A stretch of DNA of 64,000 nt. Origin: Streptomyces sp. NBC_01460 (GTDB taxonomy: Bacteria > Actinomycetota > Actinomycetes > Streptomycetales > Streptomycetaceae). The position numbers were made by a program, and so were the translations under genes. Below the pieces are notes generated by a model that was not told the DNA's origin, did no database searches, and saw only the letters and a program-made list of their open reading frames with translations. The stretch spans positions 7,626,001-7,690,000 of the forward strand of contig NZ_CP109473.1 of the NCBI RefSeq assembly GCF_036227405.1, given 5' to 3'. This document shows positions 45,096 through 53,313 of this stretch, in pieces; the first letter of the stretch is position 1; each line of letters starts with the position of its first letter.

Positions 45096-45860
45096 TCAGC
45101 GAGCACTCCAGCGAGGGGCGCGTTTCTCCGCGAAGGCGCGCGCGCCCTCCTGGGCGTCGGCCGAAGCGAAGACCGGTTCGCAGGCGGCGCGATTGCGCGC
45201 CCAGACCTCGTCCGCCGCCCAGTCGGCCGACTCGGTCACGATCTGTTTGCTGGCCCGGACCGCGAGCGGCCCGTTGGCCGCGATCTCCCGCGCGAGGGAG
45301 AGCGCCCCGTCCAGGGCGCCGCCCTCCGGGGTCAGCGCGTTGACCATGCCGAGCTCGTAGGCCCGCTGGGCAGGAAGGAGGCTTCCGGTGAGCGCGTACT
45401 GCATCGCCACCGCGTAAGGGATCCGGCGGGGGAGCCGAACGAGGCCGCCCCCCGCGGCAATCAGGCCGCGCTTGGTCTCCGGCAGCCCGAACTTCGCGGT
45501 TCCGGAGGCCACGATCAGATCGCAGGCGAGGGCGAGTTCGGTGCCGCCGCCGAGTGCGTATCCCTCGACCGCGGCGATCAGCGGCTTGGTGGGCGGGGTC
45601 TCGGTGACCCCGCAGAAGCCGCGGCCGGGGATGCCGGAGCGCTCTCCGGCGGCCAGGGCCTTGAGATCGGCGCCGGCGCAGAAGGTGCCGCCGGCACCCG
45701 TGATCACGCCGACGACGAGATCGTCACGGGCGTCGAGCTGGTCGACGGCCTCGGCGACGGCGTCGGCCACCGCACGGTTGACGGCGTTGCGGGCCTCGGG
45801 GCGGTTGATCGTGACGACGGCGACGCCGTCCTCGAACGAGGTGAGGACCAGGTCGGACAT
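45096..45860 (-). CDS. Enoyl-CoA hydratase, paralogue 2
   Basis: A 254-residue crotonase-family protein. Oxyanion segments FCAGADLKAL and GYALGGGTELALACDLIVA, and the catalytic region FGLPETKRGLIAAGGGLVRLPR with Glu at the first catalytic position (LPETKRG) and Gly-rich IAAGGG in place of the PGAGG loop. It therefore resembles isomerase- or crotonobetainyl-type members as much as classical hydratases. The ATG at 45860 has GGAGGAA upstream. It lies 44 nt after the thioesterase gene, in the leftward operon. Confidence 0.9.
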   Translation of the reverse strand: MSDLVLTSFEDGVAVVTINRPEARNAVNRAVADAVAEAVDQLDARDDLVVGVITGAGGTFCAGADLKALAAGERSGIPGRGFCGVTETPPTKPLIAAVEGYALGGGTELALACDLIVASGTAKFGLPETKRGLIAAGGGLVRLPRRIPYAVAMQYALTGSLLPAQRAYELGMVNALTPEGGALDGALSLAREIAANGPLAVRASKQIVTESADWAADEVWARNRAACEPVFASADAQEGARAFAEKRAPRWSAR

Positions 45861-45904
45861 GGGGATTCCTCCGATGGGACAGAGAGAAGGGGGACATGGG
45901 GGCT

Positions 45905-46828
45905 TCAGCGGTGGCGCGCCCGTGAGGGGCGGATCACGGTCTCCTGCACCACGTGGGCGATCAGCGTGCCGTCGAGACTCCAGACGTCCGCGAAGGCGAG
46001 GCCACGTCCGTCCACCGCAGTGGGGCTGCGCTGGGCGAAAAGCATCCACTCGTCGGCGCGGAACGGCCGGTGGTACCAGATGGAGTGGTCGAGCGAGGTG
46101 AGGAAGACCGACGAGGGCTCGCGGCGCAGCATCCGGGGCAGTTGGTGCGGCAGCGCCACGGCCGGAGCGAGGAAGAGATCGGAGGCGTACGCCAGGGCAC
46201 AGGTGTGTAGCACGTGGGTGTCGGGCAGCCGTTCGGTCGCGCGGATCCACAGCTTCTGCTCCGTCAGGCCCGGTGTGGTCGGCTCGGCCGGTCCGGGGAC
46301 GTAGCGCATTTCGAGGACCCGGCAGAACTCCGCCTGCGCGAAGTCCTCCGGGTTGTTCGTCGCCCAGGTCTTGTACATGTCGGGCAGAGTCCCGGGCTCG
46401 GGGGTCTGCGGCATGGCGGGCTGGCGGTCGCCGGCCGTCTCCGGCCGCTTGAACGACGCCGTGAGGGTGAAGACGGGCTCACCACCTTGGACGGCGGTGA
46501 CCCGGCGGGCCAGGTACGAGGATCCGTCCCGGACCCGCTCCACGGAGTACACGAGGGAGCGTGCCGTGTCGCCCGGGCGCAGGAAGTGGCCGTGCAGCGA
46601 ATGAGCGGTCCGGTCCTCCGGCACGGTCAGGCAGGCGGCCGCGAGGGCCTGGGCCGCCACCTGACCGCCGAAGGCGCGCGAGGGAATGCCGTCGTGGCAC
46701 CGGCCGCGGAACAGGTCCCGGTCCAGTTGTTCCACACTCAGGAATTCGACGAAGTCCTTGGCTTCCGTCCTCCCCGGCCCCTGTCCCGTCCCGGTCGTGT
46801 GAGCAGGGGCGTCCTGGGCCGCCCTCAC
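45905..46828 (-). CDS. tesB: Acyl-CoA thioesterase II (TesB family)
   Basis: A 307-residue double hot-dog thioesterase. SRAFGGQVAAQALAAA and HSLHGHFLRPGD in the first half and ASDLFLAP, LTSLDHSIWYHRPF and AHVVQETVIR in the second give the Asp, Ser/Thr and Gln of the TesB active site. The GTG at 46828 overlaps the thiolase TGA (GTGA). TesB enzymes hydrolyse acyl-CoAs that stall beta-oxidation, freeing CoA; this suits a pathway with branched intermediates. Product release for re-use by the ligase in the same operon is possible. Confidence 0.92.
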   Translation of the reverse strand: MRAAQDAPAHTTGTGQGPGRTEAKDFVEFLSVEQLDRDLFRGRCHDGIPSRAFGGQVAAQALAAACLTVPEDRTAHSLHGHFLRPGDTARSLVYSVERVRDGSSYLARRVTAVQGGEPVFTLTASFKRPETAGDRQPAMPQTPEPGTLPDMYKTWATNNPEDFAQAEFCRVLEMRYVPGPAEPTTPGLTEQKLWIRATERLPDTHVLHTCALAYASDLFLAPAVALPHQLPRMLRREPSSVFLTSLDHSIWYHRPFRADEWMLFAQRSPTAVDGRGLAFADVWSLDGTLIAHVVQETVIRPSRARHR

Positions 46829-47991
46829 AGGAGTTCGAGGATGGTGGCGTTGGCCATGCCGCCGCCCTCGCACATGGACTGGAGGCCGTAGCGGATGCCG
46901 TTGTCGCGCATGTGGTGGACCAGGGTGGTCATGAGGCGGGCGCCGGAGCCGCCGATGGGGTGGCCGATGGCCATCGCGCCGCCGAGCGGGTTCATCCGCG
47001 CGTGGTCCGCGCCGGTCTCGCGCAGCCAGGCCAGAGTGACGGAGGCGAAAGCCTCGTTGATCTCGAAGGTGCCGATGTCATCGATCGACAGGCGGGCCTT
47101 CGCGAGCGCCTTGGCCGTGGCCGGGATCGGTCCCTTGAGCATGGTGACCGGGTCCGTCCCGGTGACCACCGCGGTGTGGACGCGTGCCATGGGCGTCCAT
47201 CCCTGGGAGGCGGCGAACTCGCTGGTGGTGACGAGGAGCGCGCCCGTGCCGTCGGAGACCTGCGAGGCGTTTCCCGCCGTGATGGTCCCGTCCTCCGCGA
47301 AGGCGGGCTTGAGCCCGGCGAGCTTCTCGATGGTGGAGCCCCGCCGCACGCCCTCGTCGGTGTCGAAGACGCGGGTGGTGCCGTCCTCGTCGGCGACGGA
47401 GATGGGGGCGATCTGGTCCTTGAACCGGCCCTCGTCGATCGCCCGGGCAGCCCGCGCGTGGGATTCCAGGCCGTGTTGGTCCATCTCGGTCCGTGTGATG
47501 CCGTACTCGTCGGCGATCAGCTGGGCGCCCGTGCCCTGGTTGAAGCGGATGCCGTCGTAGCGTGCGAAGACATCGGGTCCGAAGGGTTCGCCGAGGCTGC
47601 CGTCGCCCCGCGTGGTGCCCAGCGGGAGCCGGCTCATGATCTCCACACCACCGGCGACGGCGACGTCGTACTGCCCGGAGATCACACCGGCCGCCGCCTG
47701 GTGGACGGCCTGCTGGGAGGAGCCGCACTGGCGGTCGACCGTCAGGCCGGGGACGGACTCGGGCCAGCCCGCCGCCAGTACCGCGGCGCGGCCGACGCAG
47801 CCGGCCTGCATGCCGACTCCGGAGGCGCAGCCCCAGATGACGTCGTCGACGAGGGCCGGGTCGAGGCTGTTGCGCTTCGCCAGGGCCTTGAGGACATGGG
47901 CGGAGAGCGAGGCGGAGTGCAGCTGCGAGAGCGAGCCGCCGCGCTTGCCTACGGCGGTGCGGACGGCGTCGACGATCACTGCGTCGCGCAT
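46825..47991 (-). CDS. Thiolase (acetyl-CoA C-acyltransferase), paralogue 2
   Basis: A 388-residue degradative thiolase, closely similar to the one at 32305-33480 (shared MRDAVIVDAVRT start and C-terminal GMANATILEL). The nucleophilic Cys is in DRQCGSSQQA, with EINEAFASVTLAW, GHPIGGSGARL and MCEGGGMAN completing the site. The ATG at 47991 has a GGAGGA ribosome site and follows the dehydrogenase gene by 35 nt. Duplication of ACAD and thiolase in two leftward and rightward units suggests segmental duplication followed by divergence. Confidence 0.93.
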   Translation of the reverse strand: MRDAVIVDAVRTAVGKRGGSLSQLHSASLSAHVLKALAKRNSLDPALVDDVIWGCASGVGMQAGCVGRAAVLAAGWPESVPGLTVDRQCGSSQQAVHQAAAGVISGQYDVAVAGGVEIMSRLPLGTTRGDGSLGEPFGPDVFARYDGIRFNQGTGAQLIADEYGITRTEMDQHGLESHARAARAIDEGRFKDQIAPISVADEDGTTRVFDTDEGVRRGSTIEKLAGLKPAFAEDGTITAGNASQVSDGTGALLVTTSEFAASQGWTPMARVHTAVVTGTDPVTMLKGPIPATAKALAKARLSIDDIGTFEINEAFASVTLAWLRETGADHARMNPLGGAMAIGHPIGGSGARLMTTLVHHMRDNGIRYGLQSMCEGGGMANATILELL

Positions 47992-48026
47992 GGGGTCCTC
48001 CTGGGAAGAGTGGGGTGGGCGCGGAC

Positions 48027-49184
48027 TCAGAGACCGAGGTCCTTGGCGATGATCGTCTTCATGACCTCGCTGGTTCCGGCGTAGATCCGGTTCACGCGGG
48101 TGTCGGCGTAGAGCCGGGCGATGGGGTACTCGAGCATGTAGCCGTAACCGCCGTGCAGCTGGAGGCACTTGTCGATCACGCGGCCCGCGACCTCGGTGCA
48201 GAAGAGCTTGGCCCTGGCGGCGTCGGCGGCCGTCAGCTCGCCTGCGGCATGCTCCAGCAGGGCGCGGTCGACGAGAGCCTGGGCGGCGGCGACCTCGGTG
48301 GCGCACTCTGCGAGGACGAATTTGGTGTTCTGGAACGCGGCCACCGGTTTGCCGAAGACCTCGCGCTCGCGCACGTACTCGCTCGCGAAACCGATCGCCC
48401 CGGCCGCGTTGGCGTAGGCGTTGATCGCCGCTCCGAGGCGCTCCACGGCGAGGTTGTGGGTGAGGTAGGTGAAGGCCGCGCCCTCCTCGCCGAGAAGGTT
48501 CTCGACCGGGACCCGGATGCCGGTGAAGGACAGCTCGGCGGTGTCCTGCGCGCGCAGACCGATCTTGTCGAGCTTGCGTCCCACGGCGAAACCCTCGGAC
48601 ACCGTGTCCACACAAAGGATCGAGAGCCCGCCGCGACGGTCGGCGGGGTCGTAGGCGGCAGTCCGGCAGACGACCAGGACGAGATCAGCCTGGGCGCCGC
48701 CGGTGATGAAGGTCTTGGCGCCGTCGAGGACGTAATGAGTCCCGTCCTCGGAGAGCTGGGCCCGGGTGGCGATGCCCGCGAGATCGGAGCCGGTGCCGGG
48801 CTCGGTCATGGCGATGGCGGTCATGATCTCGCCGGAGAGGAAGCCGGGCAGCCAGCGTCGCTTCTGCTCGTCGCTGCCGAACTCCAGCAGGTAGGGCAGG
48901 ACGAGGCAGGTGTGCACCGACTCGGCGCCGAACCCGACTCCAGCACGGCCGCACTCCTCCCGGATCACGGCCTGGTAGGTGAAATCTGTGACGCCTGCCC
49001 CGCCGTACTCCTCGGGCACGTTAATGCCCAGCACGCCCAGGGCTCCGAGCCGGCGGTAGAGCTCGCGGGGCACGTGTCCCTGCCGCTCCCAGTCCGTGTA
49101 GTGGGGGGTGACCTCCTCGGCGATGAACGCCCGGATGGCCTTCCTGAAAGCTTCGTGGTCTTCGGTGAACACGCTACGACGCAA
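48027..49184 (-). CDS. Acyl-CoA dehydrogenase (385-aa paralogue C), TTG start
   Basis: FAD-dependent dehydrogenase with [13 protein letters not shown], the [16 protein letters not shown] segment and the same C-terminal [19 protein letters not shown] type (Ala at the MCAD base position). I chose the TTG at 49184: AAAGGA lies 10 nt upstream, the N-terminus then reads (M)RRSVFTEDHEAF like paralogues A and B, and the length is exactly 385 in all three. A GTG at 49229 would lie at or upstream of the expected transcription start of the operator-bearing promoter. It is the first gene of the five-gene leftward operon. Confidence 0.92.
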   Translation of the reverse strand: MRRSVFTEDHEAFRKAIRAFIAEEVTPHYTDWERQGHVPRELYRRLGALGVLGINVPEEYGGAGVTDFTYQAVIREECGRAGVGFGAESVHTCLVLPYLLEFGSDEQKRRWLPGFLSGEIMTAIAMTEPGTGSDLAGIATRAQLSEDGTHYVLDGAKTFITGGAQADLVLVVCRTAAYDPADRRGGLSILCVDTVSEGFAVGRKLDKIGLRAQDTAELSFTGIRVPVENLLGEEGAAFTYLTHNLAVERLGAAINAYANAAGAIGFASEYVREREVFGKPVAAFQNTKFVLAECATEVAAAQALVDRALLEHAAGELTAADAARAKLFCTEVAGRVIDKCLQLHGGYGYMLEYPIARLYADTRVNRIYAGTSEVMKTIIAKDLGL

Positions 49185-49233
49185 GGTCAGCGGATCCTTT
49201 CTGGCACGTCCGGCACGCTCGCCGGACACACAT

Positions 49234-49262
49234 AAGTTAATCTCGGATAACCATCGAGTCCA
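49234..49262 (-). promoter_or_regulatory. Operator copy 6 inside the leftward operon promoter
   Basis: Dyad AGTTA-N8-TAACC at 49235-49252. On the minus strand TGGACT (complement of 49257-49262), N17, TAACTT (complement of 49234-49239), the same architecture as the thiolase 1 promoter. Confidence 0.75.
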
Positions 49263-49407
49263 GACCTGGAGTGCATACTCATGAGGAAAAACATGCGCTC
49301 ATGGCTGCAGTAGTGACGCGGCGCTTGCTTACCAGTGGGCTGGAGGTCGGCATCGGATCGTGCGCACGGCCCATCCGGGGCCAGGCGGCAGTGGGAGAGA
49401 GGACATC

Positions 49408-50277
49408 GTGCGGATGCGTGAATTCGGTCGAGTCGGGGTCGTGGGCTGCGGCCTCATGGGTTCCGGGATAGCTCAGGTCTGCGCGCGCGCCGGCCTCGAT
49501 GTCGTGGTCGCCGAGCGCGACGCGGACTCCCTGGCTGCCGGCCGGTCCCGGCTGATCGACTCGGTCGACCGCGGGCTGCGCGGCGGCAAGCTCACCGAGG
49601 AGGAGCGTGACTCGATGCTCCGGAGACTCGCCTTCACCGTCGACCTCGACGACTTCGCCGACCGGGATCTGGTTGTCGAAGCGGTCGCGGAACGGCGAGA
49701 TGCCAAGGCGTCCGTGTTCCAGCGCCTGGACCGGGTCCTTGCCGACCGTGAGGCGGTCATCGCCTCCAACACCTCGTCGATCCCGATCGTTGATCTGGCC
49801 GTCGTCACCGCTCGGCCGGAGAACGTCGTAGGCGTCCACTTCTTCAACCCGGTGCCGGTGCAGCGACTGGTCGAGGTCATTCCCACCGAGCTCACCGCCC
49901 CCGAAGTCGCGGAGGCGGTGACAGCCTTCGCCGAACAGGGGCTCGGCAAGACCGTCGTGCGCGCCAAGGACCGTGCGGGCTTCGTGGTCAATGCGCTGCT
50001 GGTTCCCTATCTCGTCTCCGCCGTGCGGATGCTCGAGTCCGGTATCGCCTCGGCGGAGGACATCGACTCCGGCATGGTGCTCGGATGTGCCCACCCGATG
50101 GGGCCGCTGCGGCTGCTCGACCTCATCGGCCTGGACACGGGTCTGTCGATCGCGGAATCGATGTACGAGGAGTACAAGGAGCCGCTCTACGCCCCGCCGC
50201 CGCTGCTGCGCCGCATGGTGGCGGCCGGAGCCGTCGGCCGTAAGGCGGGGCGCGGTTTCTACACCTACCCGAGCTGA
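49408..50277 (+). CDS. 3-Hydroxyacyl-CoA dehydrogenase (3-hydroxybutyryl-CoA type)
   Basis: A 289-residue NAD(P)-dependent dehydrogenase. The Rossmann motif is VGCGLMGSGIAQVCARAG, followed by VVEAVAE, SNTSSIPI and the catalytic GVHFFNPVPVQRLVEVI with His, then DRAGFVVNALL and the C-terminal domain with CAHPMGPLRLLDLIGLD. It oxidises 3-hydroxyacyl-CoA, the third step of beta-oxidation. GTG at 49408 has GAGAGGA close upstream; ATG at 49414 is the alternative. It is divergent from the leftward operon and followed after about 190 nt by the ALDH-ADH pair with its own promoter. Confidence 0.92.
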   Translation: MRMREFGRVGVVGCGLMGSGIAQVCARAGLDVVVAERDADSLAAGRSRLIDSVDRGLRGGKLTEEERDSMLRRLAFTVDLDDFADRDLVVEAVAERRDAKASVFQRLDRVLADREAVIASNTSSIPIVDLAVVTARPENVVGVHFFNPVPVQRLVEVIPTELTAPEVAEAVTAFAEQGLGKTVVRAKDRAGFVVNALLVPYLVSAVRMLESGIASAEDIDSGMVLGCAHPMGPLRLLDLIGLDTGLSIAESMYEEYKEPLYAPPPLLRRMVAAGAVGRKAGRGFYTYPS

Positions 50278-50297
50278 GCCCGGCCCTGGTGCCGACC

Positions 50298-50326
50298 TGG
50301 ACACGATCGTTAGCGTGAATTAACTT
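50298..50326 (+). promoter_or_regulatory. Operator copy 7 inside the ALDH-ADH promoter
   Basis: TGGACA (50298-50303), N17, TAACTT (50321-50326), with the dyad CGTTA-N8-TAACT at 50308-50325. It is a rightward version of the promoter design of copies 4 and 6. Confidence 0.75.
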
Positions 50327-50467
50327 ATTTCTTCATAGGGCCAGTTTGTTGCGCACTTGAACCTGCTGTCGAGTTGCACGCAGTTCACTTCGGTGGCGCC
50401 TTCCGGCCCGAGAGTCACCCAGCATCCGGTATCTCCCTGCCTGCGCAACGAAGCGAGGACCCCACAC

Positions 50468-51925
50468 ATGAGCGACATCCTGGAGCACCGCACACTCTTC
50501 ATCGGCGGAAGGTGGGCTGCCCCGGCCGGCCGGGACACCATCGACGTGATCTCGCCGGTGACCGAGCAGGTCGTCGGGCGCGTGCCCCACGCGACTCCCG
50601 CGGATGTGAACCGGGCGGTCGCCGCGGCCCGCGAGGCGTTCGACCACGGCCCCTGGCCCCGGATGACGACCGCCGAACGCATCGAGATCGTCACCCGGAT
50701 CAAGGACGGTCTCCTCGCCCGCCACCAGGAACTCGCCGAACTGATCACCCTGCAGAACGGCTGCCCCATCACCGTCTCCGTGAGGGCCCAGGCACTCAGC
50801 GCCGTCGCCACCTTCGGTGCGACCCTGGACGTCGCCGCCGGTCTCGCCACGGAAGAGGAGCGGCCCGGCCTCACCGGCCCGCTCCTGATCCGCCGCGAGC
50901 CGGTCGGCGTAGTGGCCGCGGTCACCCCGTGGAACGTGCCCCAGCTGACCATCGCCGGCAAGCTCGCGCCCGCCCTGCTCGCGGGTTGCGCCGTCGTCCT
51001 CAAGCCCTCCCCGGAAACGCCCCTGGACGCCTACCTCCTGGCCGAGGTGTGCGAGGCCGCCGGGCTGCCGGAAGGCGTGCTCAGCGTCCTGCCCGCCGAC
51101 CGGGAGACCAGCGCGTACCTGGTCGCACACCCGGGCGTCGACAAGGTCGCCTTCACGGGATCGGTCGGCGCGGGCAAGCAGATCATGGCCGCCGCTGCGG
51201 GCAACCTCACCCGCGTCACCCTGGAGCTCGGGGGCAAGTCCGCGGCGATCCTCCTGGCGGACGCGGACCTCGAAGCCGCCCTGCCGAACGTCGTCATGGG
51301 AGCCTTTGCCAACAGCGGCCAGGCGTGCGTCGCCCTGACCCGCGTTCTCGCCCCGGCGAGCCGTTACGACGAGATCGCCGCCCAGCTCACAGCGGCCGTT
51401 GCCTCGCTCAAGGTGGGTGACCCGTCCGACCCGGCCACGCTGATCGGGCCGATGGTCACCGAGCAGCAGCGGCAGCGGAACCTCGACTACATCCGCATCG
51501 GCCAGGACGAGGGCGCCGAGCTCCTTACCGGCGGTGGCATCCCCGAGGGCCTGACGACCGGCTGGTACATAGAGCCCACCCTGTTCGGCGACGTCGAGAA
51601 CGGGATGCGGATCGCCCAGGAGGAGATCTTCGGGCCCGTCATCTGCCTCATCCGCTACGAGGACGAGGCCGACGCCGTCCGGATCGCCAACGACTCCCCG
51701 TACGGCCTGGCCGGCACCGTCTGGGCGGGCACCGTCGAGCACGGCATCGAGATCGCCCGGCAGATCCGTACCGGCACGTACTCCGTCAACTGCCAGCGCT
51801 TCGACATGGCCGGACCCTTCGGCGGCTACAAGAGCTCCGGTATCGGCCGCGAGTTCGGCCCCGAGGGTTTCGCCGCCTACCAGGAGACCAAGACCATCCA
51901 CCTGCCCGCCCCGGCACGGGCGTGA
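50468..51925 (+). CDS. Aldehyde dehydrogenase (NAD(P)-dependent)
   Basis: A 485-residue ALDH-superfamily enzyme oxidising an aldehyde to the acid. Oxyanion Asn in VTPWNVPQ, the coenzyme loop FTGSVGAGKQI, the general-base Glu in LELGGKS, the nucleophilic Cys in NSGQAC, and EEIFGPV all match. The ATG at 50468 has GAGGA 9 nt upstream; the longer upstream frame has no support. With the ADH gene 28 nt downstream, this forms a classic alcohol to aldehyde to acid pair, fitting the alcohol released by an alkyl sulfatase. The acid would then be a substrate for the CoA ligases. Confidence 0.93.
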   Translation: MSDILEHRTLFIGGRWAAPAGRDTIDVISPVTEQVVGRVPHATPADVNRAVAAAREAFDHGPWPRMTTAERIEIVTRIKDGLLARHQELAELITLQNGCPITVSVRAQALSAVATFGATLDVAAGLATEEERPGLTGPLLIRREPVGVVAAVTPWNVPQLTIAGKLAPALLAGCAVVLKPSPETPLDAYLLAEVCEAAGLPEGVLSVLPADRETSAYLVAHPGVDKVAFTGSVGAGKQIMAAAAGNLTRVTLELGGKSAAILLADADLEAALPNVVMGAFANSGQACVALTRVLAPASRYDEIAAQLTAAVASLKVGDPSDPATLIGPMVTEQQRQRNLDYIRIGQDEGAELLTGGGIPEGLTTGWYIEPTLFGDVENGMRIAQEEIFGPVICLIRYEDEADAVRIANDSPYGLAGTVWAGTVEHGIEIARQIRTGTYSVNCQRFDMAGPFGGYKSSGIGREFGPEGFAAYQETKTIHLPAPARA

Positions 51926-51953
51926 GCAGCGTCCACAACTCAAGGAGCACATG

Positions 51954-53030
51954 ATGCACGCAGCACTCCTGCACAAGACCGGCGACACCACCCTCGACGT
52001 CGTCGACGCCGAAACGGTGTCCTTCGGCCCGGGGCGGGTCCGGGTCAAGATGCACAAGGCAGGCCTGTGCCACTCCGACCTCTCAGCCATGAGCGGTGTA
52101 CTCGCCCACCCCGCGCCGTTCGTCCCGGGCCACGAGGGCGCGGGCGAGGTGATCGAGGTCGGTGAGGGAGTCACCCACGTCAAGCCCGGCGACCGCGTCA
52201 TCGTCTGCTGGATGCCGCCGTGCGACACCTGCCCCTCCTGCAAGGCGGGCGACGGCCACCTGTGCCGCAGCGGCCATCGCAACCTCGCCAACCCCAACTT
52301 CCGCACCGGGGGGACGATCGTCCCGGGCATGCTGGGCGCCGGCACCTTCGCCGAGGAGACCGTGATCGCGGCCTACGCGGCGATCCCGATCCCCGACGAC
52401 GTGCCCTACGACATCGCCGCCCTCATCGGCTGCGGCGTCACCACCGGCATAGGAGCGGCCCTCAACACCGCCAAGGTGAAGCCGGGTTCGTCGGTCGTCG
52501 TCATCGGCCTCGGCGGTGTCGGCATCAGCATCCTCCAGGGCGCCAAGGTGGCGGGCGCGGCGCGGATCATCGCGGTGGACCCGACGGCCAACCGCCGTGA
52601 CTGGGCCCTGAAGTTCGGCGCCACCGAGGCGATCGCACCCGCGGAACTGCCGGAGACCGTCAAGCGGCTCACCGGCGGCTTCGGCTTCGACTACGCCTTC
52701 GAGGCCGTAGGTAAGGCCGGCACCCTGCGCGCCGCGTACGACGCCACTCGCCTCGGCGGCACGGTCTGCCTCGTCGGCGCCGGCTCGCGCACCGACATGA
52801 CCGACATCAGCATGGCCGAGCTGGTCCTCAACGAGAAGGCGATCCTGCCCTCCTTCTACGGCGGCGACGACATCCGCCGCACGTACGCCACGATCATCGA
52901 CCTGTGGCGTGCGGGCCGCATCGACCTGGAGTCGATGATCACGCACCACCTGCCCCTGACGGACATCAACGAGGCGATCCGCCAGATGCACACCGGAGAG
53001 GCGCTGCGCACCGTCCTCGACATCGCCTGA
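51954..53030 (+). CDS. Zinc-dependent alcohol dehydrogenase (MDR family, class III-like)
   Basis: A 358-residue medium-chain zinc ADH. Catalytic zinc ligands are the Cys of AGLCHSDLSAM and the His of PGHEGAGEV; structural zinc is held by the Cys cluster CDTCPSCKAGDGHLC. The coenzyme site GLGGVGIS is followed by Asp in AVDPTANRR, which favours NAD. The ATG at 51954 is 6 nt after AAGGAG; the ATG at 51951 is too close. It shares the operator-bearing promoter with the ALDH. Class III-like actinobacterial ADHs of this layout are sometimes mycofactocin- or NDMA-dependent, but no such partner is in the window. Confidence 0.92.
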   Translation: MHAALLHKTGDTTLDVVDAETVSFGPGRVRVKMHKAGLCHSDLSAMSGVLAHPAPFVPGHEGAGEVIEVGEGVTHVKPGDRVIVCWMPPCDTCPSCKAGDGHLCRSGHRNLANPNFRTGGTIVPGMLGAGTFAEETVIAAYAAIPIPDDVPYDIAALIGCGVTTGIGAALNTAKVKPGSSVVVIGLGGVGISILQGAKVAGAARIIAVDPTANRRDWALKFGATEAIAPAELPETVKRLTGGFGFDYAFEAVGKAGTLRAAYDATRLGGTVCLVGAGSRTDMTDISMAELVLNEKAILPSFYGGDDIRRTYATIIDLWRAGRIDLESMITHHLPLTDINEAIRQMHTGEALRTVLDIA

Positions 53031-53066
53031 GTCGACCGGTGGACCGCCGCATCCCCGTCGCGCCTA

Positions 53067-53089
53067 CCGGCGGGCCGGGGGTCCGCCGG
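53067..53089 (+). terminator. Hairpin after the ADH gene
   Basis: CCGGCGG pairs with CCGCCGG (7 bp, 9-nt loop) 36 nt after the stop. It is modest, with no U tract. Confidence 0.45.
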
Positions 53090-53139
53090 CCGGCTAGCGG
53101 CGTACACGCATCCCGTACCCCCCCTGAAAGAAAGGCCGC

Positions 53140-53313
53140 ATGCCTCTGAGCTGGTATGAAACAACAGAAGCGCAATACGTGGTGGAACTTCGTGGCCAGA
53201 ACCGAAGCGGCTCGTCCTCGATTGCCCTCGGCTTCTTGTCGTCCGCCGCGATGGCGGCCTTCACCTTCCTGGCGAGCACGTCATCGGAGTGCGTGGAGAC
53301 GTTCGAGGGCTGA
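53140..53313 (+). CDS. Possible 57-residue single-pass membrane peptide
   Basis: A short frame starting MPLSWYETTEAQYVVEL with an AAAGG ribosome site 5-6 nt upstream. It has a hydrophilic N-terminal half, one predicted hydrophobic helix (SIALGFLSSAAMAAFTFLA) and a short Cys-containing tail. I do not recognise a family and the codon bias is only moderate. It lies alone between the ADH terminator and panD. It may be a real small protein or chance. Confidence 0.35.
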   Translation: MPLSWYETTEAQYVVELRGQNRSGSSSIALGFLSSAAMAAFTFLASTSSECVETFEG

